NCBI GenBank assembly: GCA_021799355.1
Contig: JAJZAQ010000003.1
Location: forward strand, 32,591 to 96,590
Direction: 5' to 3'
Source: Pseudomonadota bacterium
GTDB lineage: Bacteria; Pseudomonadota; Gammaproteobacteria; Burkholderiales; Burkholderiaceae_C
DNA length: 64,000 nucleotides
Shown here: positions 38,901 to 48,671 of the stretch, piece after piece
Position numbering within the stretch: the first letter of the stretch is position 1
Layout of the letters: each line of letters begins with the position of its first letter
Made by a program: the position numbers and the translations under genes
Notes under the pieces: generated by a model
The model's input: only the letters and a program-made list of their open reading frames with translations
Told to the model about the DNA's origin: nothing
The model's database searches: none

Positions 38901-40449
38901 GGAACGGGGTTTTGTGGATCAGCGCCTTGCATGTGCGGCGCAGCATGTCGTGCTCGTCACGCGAGCGCAGCAGCACGTCGGCTTCGTGCATCAGCGCTTG
39001 GTAGAGCCGCTGCAGCGCGCGCACCTGCTGCCGCTTGGTGATGTCGTTCAGGCTCTGTTCGAGGGTGGCGGCCAGATCGCGCATCACGCTGCGGGTTTCG
39101 TCGTCCCAGGCGACGATGTCAGGGCACACCAGCGTGAGCACGGCAACCAGCGCACGGTCTTGATGCAGCGGCAAGGCCGCGACCGCCGCGGCGGCCGCCG
39201 GTGTGCGGACTTGCCGCCGCGGCGCGCGCGTCGGCTGCGCGGGGAGGAAGACGGTGCGCGCTTCGTTCCACGCCTGCCGCGCCGCGGCGATGTCCGCCGC
39301 CACGGCCGTGTCGCCGGCAGCGGACACCGCGTCGAGCCCGGTGGTGTCCCCGGCCACGGCGAGGACGGCAAAACCGCCGCCGTCGGCGCCGCCCACCCAC
39401 ACCCGCAGCAGCCCGGCACGCTGCACCGCGAGGTGGCAGGTGCCGTCCCACAGCGCGCGCGGCGTGTCGGCCTGGCCGGCCTGGTGCAGGACGTCGGCGC
39501 GCAGCGCGTTGAACGTCGATAGCCGCCGCAGCCGCTCTGCCGCCTGGTGGCGCTGGTCGAGCAACCGCGCGATCCACCACGCCGCCAGGCCGAGCAGGAT
39601 CAGCGTCCCCAGCTCGAACGACCAGCGCACCGCCGCGCCATGCAGATCGGCGAGGCAGACCACGCCGAACGGCCAGCTCACCTGCACCGCCAGCGGGTAG
39701 CCGGCGACGTCCTGGCGCACCGACTGCACGCCGGATGCCGGTGCGGTTTGCGGAAAGCGCAACCGTCCCTGTGCCCATTGCCCCACCACGCTGCCGTTGC
39801 GCGTGTCGATGACCGTCAGCGTCCACGGCTGGCTGGCGACATCGACGCCGGGCAGGCTGAGGAGTTGGTCGACCCGGTAGGGCGTGCCCACCAGATAGCG
39901 CACGCGGCCGCTGGCGTCACGCAGCGCAAAACGCATGGCCAGCACATGCGTGCCCACGCGCGCTGCGTACTGGCTGCTGCCGAGCAGGAAGTCCGGATGC
40001 CCCGGCAGTGGCGTGAAATGACTCGCCGCGACGATGGGCTGCGACGGCTGCGGCTGGGTGGACCAGAGGATGGCATTGCCGTCGGCTGCCTGGATGTTGA
40101 AGGCGTACAGGCTGGGGTGCAGCGCCATGAAGCGGCGCAGCGTTTGCACCACCATCGGATCGGGGTGCGCCGGGTCGGCTTCGGGGCCGAGCAGCGCAAC
40201 GGCGGCGAACTGCAGTTCGGTGAACTGGGTGTGGAGCCGGCTGGCGATGCGCCCGGCGGCCTCGGCGGCGACGCGGGCGGCGTTTTGCTCCACCTGCCGC
40301 TGCGCCTGGGCAAACTGCATCCATTCGCCCCAGATCATCCAGCCAGCCATGAGTAGCAGGGGCAGGCCGAGCAACACGGCACGCGCCAGGCGCCGCAGGC
40401 GATGGGTGGAGACAGCGGAGGGCAAGGCAGCGGTGCGAGGAAGGCGCAA
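35914..40449 (-). CDS. Multidomain sensor diguanylate cyclase/phosphodiesterase
   Basis: 1511 residues. Two transmembrane helices (about 25-43 and 285-305) bracket a periplasmic sensor domain. GAF-like domains follow (about 330-480 and 490-650), then an intact GGDEF active site (739-743) with the preceding DALTGLPNR. After that comes a globin-coupled-sensor-like helical domain (about 845-1010), another GAF-like domain, and an EAL domain with EAL at 1205-1207, AIDDLGSGYSSL, IKVDQ and QGYGLARP. A 75-residue His/Cys-bearing tail ends it. Both c-di-GMP synthesis and breakdown look possible. The start is a TTG at 40449, the first start after an in-frame stop. Confidence 0.9.
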   Translation of the reverse strand: MRLPRTAALPSAVSTHRLRRLARAVLLGLPLLLMAGWMIWGEWMQFAQAQRQVEQNAARVAAEAAGRIASRLHTQFTELQFAAVALLGPEADPAHPDPMVVQTLRRFMALHPSLYAFNIQAADGNAILWSTQPQPSQPIVAASHFTPLPGHPDFLLGSSQYAARVGTHVLAMRFALRDASGRVRYLVGTPYRVDQLLSLPGVDVASQPWTLTVIDTRNGSVVGQWAQGRLRFPQTAPASGVQSVRQDVAGYPLAVQVSWPFGVVCLADLHGAAVRWSFELGTLILLGLAAWWIARLLDQRHQAAERLRRLSTFNALRADVLHQAGQADTPRALWDGTCHLAVQRAGLLRVWVGGADGGGFAVLAVAGDTTGLDAVSAAGDTAVAADIAAARQAWNEARTVFLPAQPTRAPRRQVRTPAAAAAVAALPLHQDRALVAVLTLVCPDIVAWDDETRSVMRDLAATLEQSLNDITKRQQVRALQRLYQALMHEADVLLRSRDEHDMLRRTCKALIHKTPFHAAWIGLPDAAGSMMQVVAQAGEGTAELSSLALPLHDANHTPLAVRAWIKQRMVFNNDHLADTQLAPWNDFLVRHRWHAALAAPVRRAGRPWGVLVFVSPERGVFDLQTVALCARVAELLGHGLDELDLRERLAQQQTAEAHRARHDALTGLPNRYALEQYLPQAIVRAQRHGNGLAVGMIDLDDFKPVNDTHGHAAGDVLLQQLAQRLQATLRASDFIARLGGDEFVVVFEDLQAGQEHAQLPAALQRLHGAVETPFDLGQGRQGTVGLSLGLALYPGDGDNADSLLRQADAAMYQIKAHKGDRSTWWSLLAQAPQEDVAAPGSSDAYGAATAQALARTQAQWSAVASRFVPQWYAQMREQPAMRAILDTLDPAAFDALQQHQIAHLQFILSPQTSRQAIVEAGLHVGQVHALSGVGAGMLVQMAERYRAILREQWIAPMASAMLRDTLTAAVDTRVLDDLQAQLRGIDATLEAYFAALARPLPDPGHAWAEVAHGELAALGALPGIQAASLLQPDAQGAFQITHSEGPQAQSLLAQLRRPGLQPVADDPAERGNSLTAQAWRTRQIVHHGALQQAAGMQPWREVLVALNLRSAVAIPLIDANGHPDAVLLLDGAYAHQFAASWMRQFAANLQARWAQLIRQRQQHVPRLALAAEEAQARRRRLFGGGLAMWMQPVVDLRTGQVVKAEALARLHLPFGEVLGPADFLPLLCDQELAQLFQLGLEQTLLALKQWDAQGLRLDVSINLPPSLLLDHAADLVAAALQRHGVAAHRLQLELLENQEADGTLRDASIRHLRELGVQLAIDDLGSGYSSLLRLKTLPFDTIKVDQGLVSGMVAEPLRGLALVRSLLQMGRDLDLAVVIEGLETAGLIEMAAVLGARYGQGYGLARPMPAEDLPGWVRATSLPAWQPGALHTAMGALAYHWQFIHDDTCVHPMSLEQCPLTAFLQQQGWDDLAQAHAQFHAGVDIASHSALLTLGLVERVRQSAAGTSTAC

Positions 40450-40653
40450 CAGTGCGTCAAATTGTCATCATGATATGCGAAAAACCGCTTTTATTGCGAC
40501 ATATCAATGTAAAAAGGCGATAAGCCACATGATTCGTGACTTTTTGGTGAGGGCGGGGGCGGAAGAGCGCAATTTGCACGCCTTGCTCCCTTTCCGCAGC
40601 GCGATGGGCGCGGCGTGGGCGCAACGATCCGCCGCGCCAGGCGCTGCGCGCCG

Positions 40654-41484
40654 TCAGCCGAGTTTGCGGTGGCGCAGCGCCGGCAGCTGGCTGCGTACTT
40701 CGGCGATGCGCGCTGCCGACAGCTCGGCGCACACCACGCCTTCGCCCTCGGGCAGCACGTCCAGCACCTCGCCCCACGGGTCGACGATCATCGAGTGGCC
40801 GAAGGTGCGCCGGCCGTTGTCGTGCCGTCCGCCTTGCGCGCTGGCCAGCACGTAGCACTGGTTTTCGATGGCGCGTGCGCGCAGCAGCACTTCCCAGTGC
40901 GCCTTGCCGGTGGTGTGGGTGAAGGCCGCGGGCACGAGCAGGGCGTCGCACGGCTGCGGCGCGCACAGCGCGCGGTACAGCTCGGGAAAGCGCAGGTCGT
41001 AGCAGATCGACAGGCCGACGCGCCAGCCGATGCCGTCGGTGGCTTGGGCGTCGGGTAGGCTGAACGCCACGGGCTGGCTGCCGGCGACGATGCTGTCGGC
41101 CTCGGCGTAATGTTCGGCGCCGCGGTCGAAGGCGAACAGGTGCATCTTGTCGTAGCGCGCCACGCTGCGGCCCTGCGGGTCGAAGACCAGGGTGGAGTTG
41201 AACACCCGCACCGGGTCGGAGCAGGCCAGCGGCAGGCTGCCAGCGGCGATCCACATCCCCAGGCGACGGGCGGTGGCGGCGAGGAATTGCTGGATCGGAC
41301 CATCGCCCGGGACTTCGCGCGCGGCGACTTTGGCGTGCTCGTCGCTGCCCATGAGGCAGAAGTATTCGGGCAGCACGGCCAGCAGCGCGCCCTGCGCCGC
41401 GGCGTGTTCCAGCAGCGCCTGCGCGCGTTGCAGATTGGCGTCGACGCGGCTGGTGGACACCATTTGGATGACGGCGACTTGCAT
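40654..41484 (-). CDS. Carbon-nitrogen hydrolase (Nit1-type, deaminated glutathione amidase)
   Basis: 276 residues of the nitrilase superfamily with the catalytic triad E40 (LPEYF), K113 (YDKMHLF) and C161 ([13 protein letters not shown]). The motif set is that of the Nit1/deaminated glutathione amidase branch, a metabolite-repair enzyme that hydrolyses deaminated glutathione. It follows yhdP by 32 bases on the same strand, a pairing common in betaproteobacteria. The 204-base gap downstream to the c-di-GMP gene is AT-richer and probably holds that gene's promoter, but I cannot assign boxes. Confidence 0.93.
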   Translation of the reverse strand: MQVAVIQMVSTSRVDANLQRAQALLEHAAAQGALLAVLPEYFCLMGSDEHAKVAAREVPGDGPIQQFLAATARRLGMWIAAGSLPLACSDPVRVFNSTLVFDPQGRSVARYDKMHLFAFDRGAEHYAEADSIVAGSQPVAFSLPDAQATDGIGWRVGLSICYDLRFPELYRALCAPQPCDALLVPAAFTHTTGKAHWEVLLRARAIENQCYVLASAQGGRHDNGRRTFGHSMIVDPWGEVLDVLPEGEGVVCAELSAARIAEVRSQLPALRHRKLG

Positions 41485-41516
41485 GACGGGTTCCTCGTGA
41501 GACTGTCAAGCTGACC

Positions 41517-44500
41517 TCAGGGGGCGGCGGATGCGGCGGCAGCCGGCGTGCCGCCACCCAGCGGCACTTCGGAGACGATGGGGGTGACCCATGTTCCGCT
41601 GATATCGTAGACGTGGGTGAACAGGCGGGCCAGCGGTTCCTTGGCGATGTACTGCGCGATGAACGTGCCCAGGCCGACGACCGGGTTGACCAGCGCATAC
41701 GCCAGCGACGCCGCCCCGGCGTTGACATTGGGCACGACGACCACGCGCAGGTTTTGCGACTCGGTGGCCAGGTTGGTGCTGCCTTCGATGCGCACCGAGG
41801 CGGCCACGCCGCTCATGCGAAAGTCGCGGGTGCTGGCCACGCCGTGCTGCACGGCGACGTCGGCGTCGACGCGGTCGAAGGCGAAGCCGGAGGAAAACAG
41901 GTCGCGGAAGTCCAGGGTGAAGCGCCGCGGCAGGCTCTGCAGGCTGAGCACGCCCAGCAGCTTGGCCAGGCCCGGATCGGCTTTGAGGAACTGGCCGCTG
42001 CCCAGTTGCAGCTTGAACCGTCCGTCCAGGGTGGGGAAGTCCAGCGCCAGCGGCGAGCCGATCCACGCCAGCTCGCCGCTGATCTCGCCCTTGCCGCCTT
42101 TGATCAGCCCGGGTTTGCCCAGAGTGGCCAGCAGCCCGCCGGCATCGGCAATGGCCAGCCTGAACTGCATCGCCGTGCGCCGCGCCGGGGTGGCGGCCGC
42201 CGTGCTGCCGGGCGCGGTGAGCTGCGTGCCCAGCGCGCTCCACACGCCGCTGCCGGTGAGCACGCCGTCGGGCGCGGCGAGTTCGAAATGCGTCAGCCGC
42301 CATTCCTTGCTGCCGTCCACCCGCCCGCGGTTGACCGCCTGCACTTCGAGCCGGCTGAAGCGGTGGCCGTGCAGATCGACGTTGTCGGCGACGATGTCCA
42401 GCGCCGGGATGCTCCTGGGCTGTTCGTCGAGCAGCTGCTCGACGTCGGAATCGCTCGATTGCGGCAGTTCCAGCCGCGCCAGCCGCGCGCTGAGCGTGCC
42501 GGGGTTGTTGCCGCTGCCGATCTGCCAGCCGATGTAGCCGGAGAGCTGGCGCGAGTTGACGTTGGCCTGCAGCACGTCGCCGCTGCGGCTGCCGCCGACG
42601 ACGACCTGGTTGATGACGCGGTGCAGCAGGGTGAGCCGGCCGATGTCCAGCGCCGCGGTGGTCGGCAGCAGCCCGGCCAGCCCGTGGTCGGTGCCGAGGC
42701 GGAACACCATCGGCGCCGTGCCCGTGCTGTCGTCGGGCAGCAGCGGCTTGAGCGCGGTTTCCCAGGCGTCGAGGTCCAGCGCATTCAGCCGCACATTGGC
42801 CTGGACCGAACTGGCCGGTTGCGGCAGCGGGGCCTGCGCGCCGACGGCCACGCCGCCGCTGAGCACGCGAAAATCCCCCGCCGCGGCGTGGAGCGGTTCC
42901 TCGATGGCGTAGCGCGCGCGGGCGATGTCGCCCAGTTCGATCTGCACGGTGTAGCGCCGCGCGCCGTCGGCTGCCGGCGGCAGCGCGGTGCGGGTGTAGA
43001 GCAGCGGCAGCGGCGTGGCCGCCGGCTTGCCCAGCGGCGCGGGCAGGTCGATGGCGGCTCCGGCCAGGGTGCTGCGCACTTCGAGCGTGGCGTCGCTGGC
43101 GCCGCGCGGCAGCGTCAGCCGCAGGGTGTAAGGTGCCTGGCCGTGCAGCACTTTGCCCAGCGTTTGCATCCACGCCGCGTCGCTGGCGCGCAGCCCGGCG
43201 GCGCTGGCATTGCCGCTGGCCTGCAACAGCAGCGGCTGCCCCGGCTGCTGCCCGCCGCGCAGGCTGAGCGCACCGCCGAGCACGTCCGGGGCGTTGAGGG
43301 CCAGAGAGAACGCCGACTGGGTGAAGTCCACGCTGCCGCGCACCCGGGCAAACCGCGGTAGGTCCGGGCTCCACACCACGTCCACCCCCTGCAGCACCGC
43401 CTGACCTTTGACGCTGGCGGCGCGCAGGTCGTCCAGCGGCAGGGTCAGCGCGAGGTTCAGCGCCACCGGCCCCTGCGCCTGCACGCCGTCGAACACGCCG
43501 CCCAGACGCTGGTCCAGCGGGCTGTCGCGCAGGTAGCGCAGCGCGTCCGCCGCCGGGGCCTGCGCCTTGCCGCTGACCTGCAACAGCCCCTGGTGGAAGC
43601 TCGCCAGTGTGGCGTTCACCGCGCTGAGCTGCGCGCCGTAGGCCCGCGCCGAGGCGTTGCGCACTTCCAGGCTGTGCGCGGTGACGACGAGCAGGCCGCT
43701 GACCTGGGTGAACTCGGGCCACTCGGCGTTGGCGTGCACGCTGGCGCTGTCGGCGGTGTGCCCGGCGGCAAGGATGGCGCGCGGCGCGTAGTTGAACACG
43801 CCGTCCTCGATCTGCGCGCTGACGCGGAAGGTGCCGGGGAAGGTGCCGTTGCGCGCAGGGGTGTCGAACGGGAAATCCTCCAGTTTGCCGCGCACGCTGA
43901 AATCCACCTGCCGCGCACGGCCGGCGGCGATGGCGCTGCGCAGATAGTCGCGGGTGTGCAGCGCCACGTCGATCGGCAGGTAGCGCCACACCGCGCGGGC
44001 GTCGGCGCGGCTGAGCTGACCGTTGAGGTCGATGCTGCCCTGCCCGGTCTTGGCGCTGCGCCAGGTCAGGCTGGCCTGGCCGGCGGCGTCGGCGTTGGCA
44101 AATTCCAGCCGCGACGTCCGCACCTGCCAGTTGCCCTGCGCGTCGCGCGACCAGGCCAGGTCGGCGTGCAGGCTGTCGAGCGCCAGACGCGGCGGGGCGA
44201 ACACCAGCGGCAGGTCCAGCGCGCCCTGCTGCAGCGTGAGCCGGGCGCTGCCGCCGTCCTGCGTGGCGTCGATGCGGCCGCTCAGGCCCTGCACCCCGGG
44301 CAGGTCCGGCGGCAGGTGCAACGCGCGTGCCGCGTCCTTGCCGCGGGCGATCAACGGCCGGGGATCGGCCGGCGGCTGCGGTTCGCCGCTGCCGGCCGGG
44401 CTGTTCCACTGCAGCGCGCTGAACTGCGCCTGCAGCGCGTAGCGCGGCGGCAGGCTGTCGGCGGGTGCACCCGCGGGCCAGGCCGCCTGCAGATCCAGGC

Positions 44501-45764
44501 TGTCGATCCGGCCTTGCGGCTGCAGCGCGGCCAGCCGTTCATGCCATGTCGCCGGCAGCGGCAGGGATTGCGCCAGCGCCGCCAGCGCCCCGAGGTCCAG
44601 CGTGCCGGTGCGCAGCTGCGCCTGCGCCGCGCCGCCTTTGGGCTGCTGCCAGCGCCAATGCAGCGTCACCGGTGCCAGGCGCTGTCCCTGCGCGGTGCGC
44701 AGCTGCAGCTGCTGCACGCTGGCCTCTTCGCCGCCGGGCAGCGGCGCCCAGGTCAGGCGCGCGGCCAGCGTCTGCAGCGCCAGCGGCGGCAACGCCGCGG
44801 CGGCCTGCAGCGGTGCCGGGGCGGCAGCGGCGGCGAGTTGCACCGCCACATCGCGCAGCGCCAGGTCGGCCGTCAGCCCGGCGGGCTTGCCGCGGTCCAC
44901 CTCCGCCCAGGCGCGCACCGAGCCGCGGCCGCTTTGCGTGCTCAGCGGCAGTTGCAGCGGCAGCTGTCGCTGCAGCGCGGCGAGATCGACGTCCTGCACC
45001 AGACCGTACAGCGTGCCTTTCCACTGGGCGAAATCGGCGGTGTGGCGGGTGAACAGCGGCTGGCGGAAGCTGGCGCGCAGGTCGATCGGTCCGCCAAACG
45101 CCGCCGGCGGCTGCGCGCTGAGCGCGGCGCGGTGCGTCAGCAGGGAGTTGCGCAGCAGCAGGTTGACGCGGGTCAGCGGCAGCGGCGGGGCATGCCGTGC
45201 GGCGTTCACCCAGGTCAGCCGGCTGTCGAGGATGAGCACTTCGTCCTGCGCAAACAGCCAGTCGGCGAACTGCTGCGCCGCGCCGCTTTTGCCGCCGGCC
45301 AGGGCGAAGCGGATGCCGCCGATGTCCAGATGGTCGGGGTCGGACTGGGTGACGGTGAGGTCGGCGCCGCGGATGACCAGCTGGTCGAAGGTCAGCGTCA
45401 GCCGCGTCAGGCTTTTCCACGACGGCGCGGCCTGCACCAGCGCGAACTGCAGCGCCGGCTGGCCCTGCGGGCCGTCGATGCGCACGTCTTGCAACGCGAA
45501 CTGCGGCATCAGGCCGTGCCACTGCGTGCGGATGGCGCCGATGTGCACCGGCAGGCCCAGCGCGCTGCTGCTGGCCTGCTCCAGCCACGGGCGGAACTGC
45601 TGCGCGTTGGGCAGCACGGCGTAGCGCAGCGTCAGCAGCCCCAGGCCGAGAACGAAGTACACCGTGACGACGAGCACGACCGCCGCTTCCCAGAGGCGGG
45701 TGGCAGCGCGCAGCGAGAGGTGGAACAGGGACAAGGCGGCAAGGCGTGGCGTGAAAAACGACAC
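41517..45764 (-). CDS. yhdP: YhdP-family AsmA-like envelope protein
   Basis: 1415 residues with one N-terminal transmembrane helix (about 27-48) and a very long repetitive beta-rich periplasmic body, ending in the AsmA-like C-terminal region (KGEISGELAWIGSPLALDFPTLDG, then LGTFIAQYIAKEPLARLFTHVYDISGTW). The family, with TamB and YdbH in E. coli, is implicated in phospholipid transport to the outer membrane. The frame is open far upstream over glnE, but the GTG at 45764 gives the expected short cytoplasmic N-terminus. Divergent from glnE. Confidence 0.92.
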   Translation of the reverse strand: MSFFTPRLAALSLFHLSLRAATRLWEAAVVLVVTVYFVLGLGLLTLRYAVLPNAQQFRPWLEQASSSALGLPVHIGAIRTQWHGLMPQFALQDVRIDGPQGQPALQFALVQAAPSWKSLTRLTLTFDQLVIRGADLTVTQSDPDHLDIGGIRFALAGGKSGAAQQFADWLFAQDEVLILDSRLTWVNAARHAPPLPLTRVNLLLRNSLLTHRAALSAQPPAAFGGPIDLRASFRQPLFTRHTADFAQWKGTLYGLVQDVDLAALQRQLPLQLPLSTQSGRGSVRAWAEVDRGKPAGLTADLALRDVAVQLAAAAAPAPLQAAAALPPLALQTLAARLTWAPLPGGEEASVQQLQLRTAQGQRLAPVTLHWRWQQPKGGAAQAQLRTGTLDLGALAALAQSLPLPATWHERLAALQPQGRIDSLDLQAAWPAGAPADSLPPRYALQAQFSALQWNSPAGSGEPQPPADPRPLIARGKDAARALHLPPDLPGVQGLSGRIDATQDGGSARLTLQQGALDLPLVFAPPRLALDSLHADLAWSRDAQGNWQVRTSRLEFANADAAGQASLTWRSAKTGQGSIDLNGQLSRADARAVWRYLPIDVALHTRDYLRSAIAAGRARQVDFSVRGKLEDFPFDTPARNGTFPGTFRVSAQIEDGVFNYAPRAILAAGHTADSASVHANAEWPEFTQVSGLLVVTAHSLEVRNASARAYGAQLSAVNATLASFHQGLLQVSGKAQAPAADALRYLRDSPLDQRLGGVFDGVQAQGPVALNLALTLPLDDLRAASVKGQAVLQGVDVVWSPDLPRFARVRGSVDFTQSAFSLALNAPDVLGGALSLRGGQQPGQPLLLQASGNASAAGLRASDAAWMQTLGKVLHGQAPYTLRLTLPRGASDATLEVRSTLAGAAIDLPAPLGKPAATPLPLLYTRTALPPAADGARRYTVQIELGDIARARYAIEEPLHAAAGDFRVLSGGVAVGAQAPLPQPASSVQANVRLNALDLDAWETALKPLLPDDSTGTAPMVFRLGTDHGLAGLLPTTAALDIGRLTLLHRVINQVVVGGSRSGDVLQANVNSRQLSGYIGWQIGSGNNPGTLSARLARLELPQSSDSDVEQLLDEQPRSIPALDIVADNVDLHGHRFSRLEVQAVNRGRVDGSKEWRLTHFELAAPDGVLTGSGVWSALGTQLTAPGSTAAATPARRTAMQFRLAIADAGGLLATLGKPGLIKGGKGEISGELAWIGSPLALDFPTLDGRFKLQLGSGQFLKADPGLAKLLGVLSLQSLPRRFTLDFRDLFSSGFAFDRVDADVAVQHGVASTRDFRMSGVAASVRIEGSTNLATESQNLRVVVVPNVNAGAASLAYALVNPVVGLGTFIAQYIAKEPLARLFTHVYDISGTWVTPIVSEVPLGGGTPAAAASAAP

Positions 45765-45953
45765 AGCCGATGGTAGCCAATCCTCGACGATTTCTATGCC
45801 AGACCGCCGGCGCGCTTTATACACCGCCGCGATGGCGGCGTTGACGGCATGCGCCCGATTCCACCGCCGGCGCCTCAGACACTGCGCGTGGTCACGGCGG
45901 TGCGGCGGCGGCTGCAATATGCTGCGCGCACCGCGATCCGCAAAGTTGCCACG

Positions 45954-48668
45954 ATGGAGTTGTCGCAGTTTTCCCGCTTTTATCGCCGCCATGCCGGCCG
46001 CTTCGACGATGTGTTGGCGCAGTGGCCGCCGGGCATTCCGCAACGACAGGCGCAGGAGGCGGCGATTGCAGCGCTGCAGCAGGGCGGTGCGTCGCTGCCC
46101 ACGGCGCTGCGCCGGGTGCGCAACGCGCTGATGCTGCGGCTGATCGAGACCGATCTGGCCGGCGCCTCGCTGGAAGCGGTGTGCGGCGGCATCAGCGACC
46201 TGGCCGAAGCGGCGGTTGCCGCGGCGCTGCGCGCAGCGCACGCCGAGCTGCAGCCGCGCTTTGGCACGCCGCGCACGTCCAGCGGCGAGGCGGCGCAATT
46301 CCTCGTCGTCGGCATGGGCAAGCTTGGCGGGCGCGAGCTCAACGTGTCGTCGGACATCGACCTGGTGTTCGTCTACGACGAGGACGGCGACACCGATGGC
46401 GCCGTGCCGCTGAGCAACCGCGACTATTTCGCCCGCATGGTGCGCGCCGTGGTGCCGCTGCTGTCGGACGTCACCGCCGACGGCTTCGTCTTTCGCGTCG
46501 ATACCCGGCTGCGGCCCAACGGCGACAGCGGCCCGCCGGTGGTCAGCCTGGCGATGCTCGAAGAGTATTTTCTGGTGCAGGGGCGCGAGTGGGAGCGCTT
46601 TGCCTGGCTGAAGTCGCGCGTGGTGTCGCCGCTGGACACGCCGCAGGAGATGCGCGCGGCGCAGGCGCTGCAGGCGGTGGTCGAGCCCTTCGTCTGGCGT
46701 CGCTACCTGGATTTCGGCATGCTCGAAGCGCTGCGCGCGCTGCACCGCCAGATCCGCGCCGAGGCGAGCAAGCGCGCCGCAGCCCGCCCGGACAAGGCCA
46801 ACGACGTCAAACTCGGCCGCGGCGGCATCCGCGAAATCGAATTCATCGTGCAGCTGCTACAGGTGGTGCGCGGCGGGCGCATGCCGCAGATCCGCGAGCG
46901 CGCCACGCTGCCGGCGCTGCAACTGCTGGTGCACCACGGCGTGCTGCAGGCCGAGGCGGCGCAGCGGCTGCAGGCGGGTTACCGCTTTTTGCGCCGGCTG
47001 GAACACCGCATCCAGTACCTCGATGACGCGCAGACGCACAGCATGCCCGCCGACGACGCCGATCTGCAGGCGCTGGCCTGGGCGATGGGCTTCGTCGACG
47101 ACGCCGCGCAGCAGCGCGCCGGCTGCCCGCGCGGCTGCAAGCTGCTGCGCGAGCTCGACAGCGTGCGCGAATTCGTCGCCAGCGAATTCGACGCCCTGCT
47201 GCACAACGGGCCGCAGTGCACCGGCTGCAGCAAGCCGCCGGAAAGCATGGACGCGGTGCGCCACCGGCTGGCCAAGGCCGGGCTGGCGCACGACGCGGTG
47301 ATCGCGCGGCTCAAGGCGCTGGAGACGTCGCCGCGCTACGCCGCGCTCAGCGATGCCGGGCGGCTGCGGCTGCTCAAGGTGCTCGACCGCGTCATCGGCA
47401 TGGCCGCCGGGCGACCGGGCGCGGAGCTCTGCCTGAACCGGCTGATCGACCTGCTCGACGCCATCGGCCGGCGCGAAACCTATCTGGCGTTTTTCGCCGA
47501 ACAGCCCGCGGCGCTGGCGCGGCTGTGCACCATGCTCGAAGCCTCGGCATGGGCGGCCGACTACATCAAGCGTCACCCGGCGGTGATCGACGAGCTCATC
47601 ACCCCGCCGAGCGAGCGTTTCAACGCCGAGGCCTACCGCCTGGATCTGCTGCGGCAGCACGCCGCGCTGGTCGAGCGCGGCCGCTGGGACGCCGGCGAGG
47701 GCATGGATCTGCTGCGCCACGGTTTTCATGCCGAAATGTTCCGCACCCTGTCGCGCGACCTGGCCGGGCTGATCAAGGTCGAACAAGTGGCCGACGAACT
47801 CTCCGCGCTGGCCGACGCCACGGTGGGGCTTGCGCTGCAGTGGTGCTGGGCCGGGCTGCCGCAGCGCCATCGCGAGCAGCCGGCATTCGCCGTCATCGCC
47901 TACGGCAAGCTCGGCGGCAAGGAGCTCGGCTATGGCAGCGATCTGGACCTGGTGTTCCTGTTCGACGACGACGCCGACGGCGCCGCCGACATCTACGCCG
48001 CGTTCGCGCGCAAGCTGGTGTGGTGGCTGACGGCGCATACCGCCGCCGGACGGCTGTTCGACATCGATACCCGGCTGCGGCCCAACGGCAACGCCGGGCT
48101 GCTGGTCACCAGCGTGGCGGCGTTCGACACCTACCAGCGTGGCCGTGGCAGCAACACGGCGTGGACCTGGGAGCACCAGGCGCTGACCCGCGCGCGCTTT
48201 TGCGCCGGCGACCTGGCCATTGGCGCGCGCTTCGAGGCCATCCGTACCGCCGTGCTCACCACGCGGCGCGACGTCGCCGCGCTGCGTGCCGAAATCCTCG
48301 CCATGCGGCAGAAAGTCGCCGACGGCCATCCCAACCGCAGCGGCCTGTTCGACGTCAAGCACGATCCGGGCGGCATGGTCGACGTCGAATTCGCCGTGCA
48401 GTTCCTCGTGCTGGCGCACGCCGCAGACTATCCGCAGCTCACGGCCGATCTGGGCAACATCGCCCTGCTGGGCATGGCCGAGGCGCTGGATCTGCTGCCT
48501 GCCGGCGTCGGCCGCGCCGCAGCCGATGCCTACCGCGAGCTGCGCCGGGCGCAACACCGCGAGCGGCTGGGGGGCGCCGACGCCGCGCGCGTGCCGCAGG
48601 ACGCGCTGCAGGCCGAGCGCGCCGCGGTGCGTGCGCTCACCGCGGCGGTGTTCGGTGCTGCGGCCTGA
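45954..48668 (+). CDS. glnE: Bifunctional glutamine synthetase adenylyltransferase/deadenylase
   Basis: Adjusts glutamine synthetase activity by adding or removing AMP in response to PII. 904 residues from the ATG at 45954; an ATG at 45849 would add 35 residues not expected from the family. Two nucleotidyltransferase domains are intact: GKLGGRELNVSSDIDLVF with D134/D136, and GKLGGKELGYGSDLDLVF with D663/D665, each followed by a helical regulatory domain. It converges with the next gene, leaving 3 bases. Confidence 0.95.
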   Translation: MELSQFSRFYRRHAGRFDDVLAQWPPGIPQRQAQEAAIAALQQGGASLPTALRRVRNALMLRLIETDLAGASLEAVCGGISDLAEAAVAAALRAAHAELQPRFGTPRTSSGEAAQFLVVGMGKLGGRELNVSSDIDLVFVYDEDGDTDGAVPLSNRDYFARMVRAVVPLLSDVTADGFVFRVDTRLRPNGDSGPPVVSLAMLEEYFLVQGREWERFAWLKSRVVSPLDTPQEMRAAQALQAVVEPFVWRRYLDFGMLEALRALHRQIRAEASKRAAARPDKANDVKLGRGGIREIEFIVQLLQVVRGGRMPQIRERATLPALQLLVHHGVLQAEAAQRLQAGYRFLRRLEHRIQYLDDAQTHSMPADDADLQALAWAMGFVDDAAQQRAGCPRGCKLLRELDSVREFVASEFDALLHNGPQCTGCSKPPESMDAVRHRLAKAGLAHDAVIARLKALETSPRYAALSDAGRLRLLKVLDRVIGMAAGRPGAELCLNRLIDLLDAIGRRETYLAFFAEQPAALARLCTMLEASAWAADYIKRHPAVIDELITPPSERFNAEAYRLDLLRQHAALVERGRWDAGEGMDLLRHGFHAEMFRTLSRDLAGLIKVEQVADELSALADATVGLALQWCWAGLPQRHREQPAFAVIAYGKLGGKELGYGSDLDLVFLFDDDADGAADIYAAFARKLVWWLTAHTAAGRLFDIDTRLRPNGNAGLLVTSVAAFDTYQRGRGSNTAWTWEHQALTRARFCAGDLAIGARFEAIRTAVLTTRRDVAALRAEILAMRQKVADGHPNRSGLFDVKHDPGGMVDVEFAVQFLVLAHAADYPQLTADLGNIALLGMAEALDLLPAGVGRAAADAYRELRRAQHRERLGGADAARVPQDALQAERAAVRALTAAVFGAAA

Positions 48669-48671
48669 GCA

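Noticed and set aside
35986..39522. 1178-codon plus-strand open frame antisense to the c-di-GMP gene
   Set aside because: Low-complexity Arg/Gln/His/Val-rich translation with no domain; the minus strand encodes recognisable GGDEF and EAL domains.
41613..45776. Long plus-strand open frames antisense to yhdP
   Set aside because: Arg/Gln/Ala-rich shadow translations; the minus strand has the coherent YhdP architecture.
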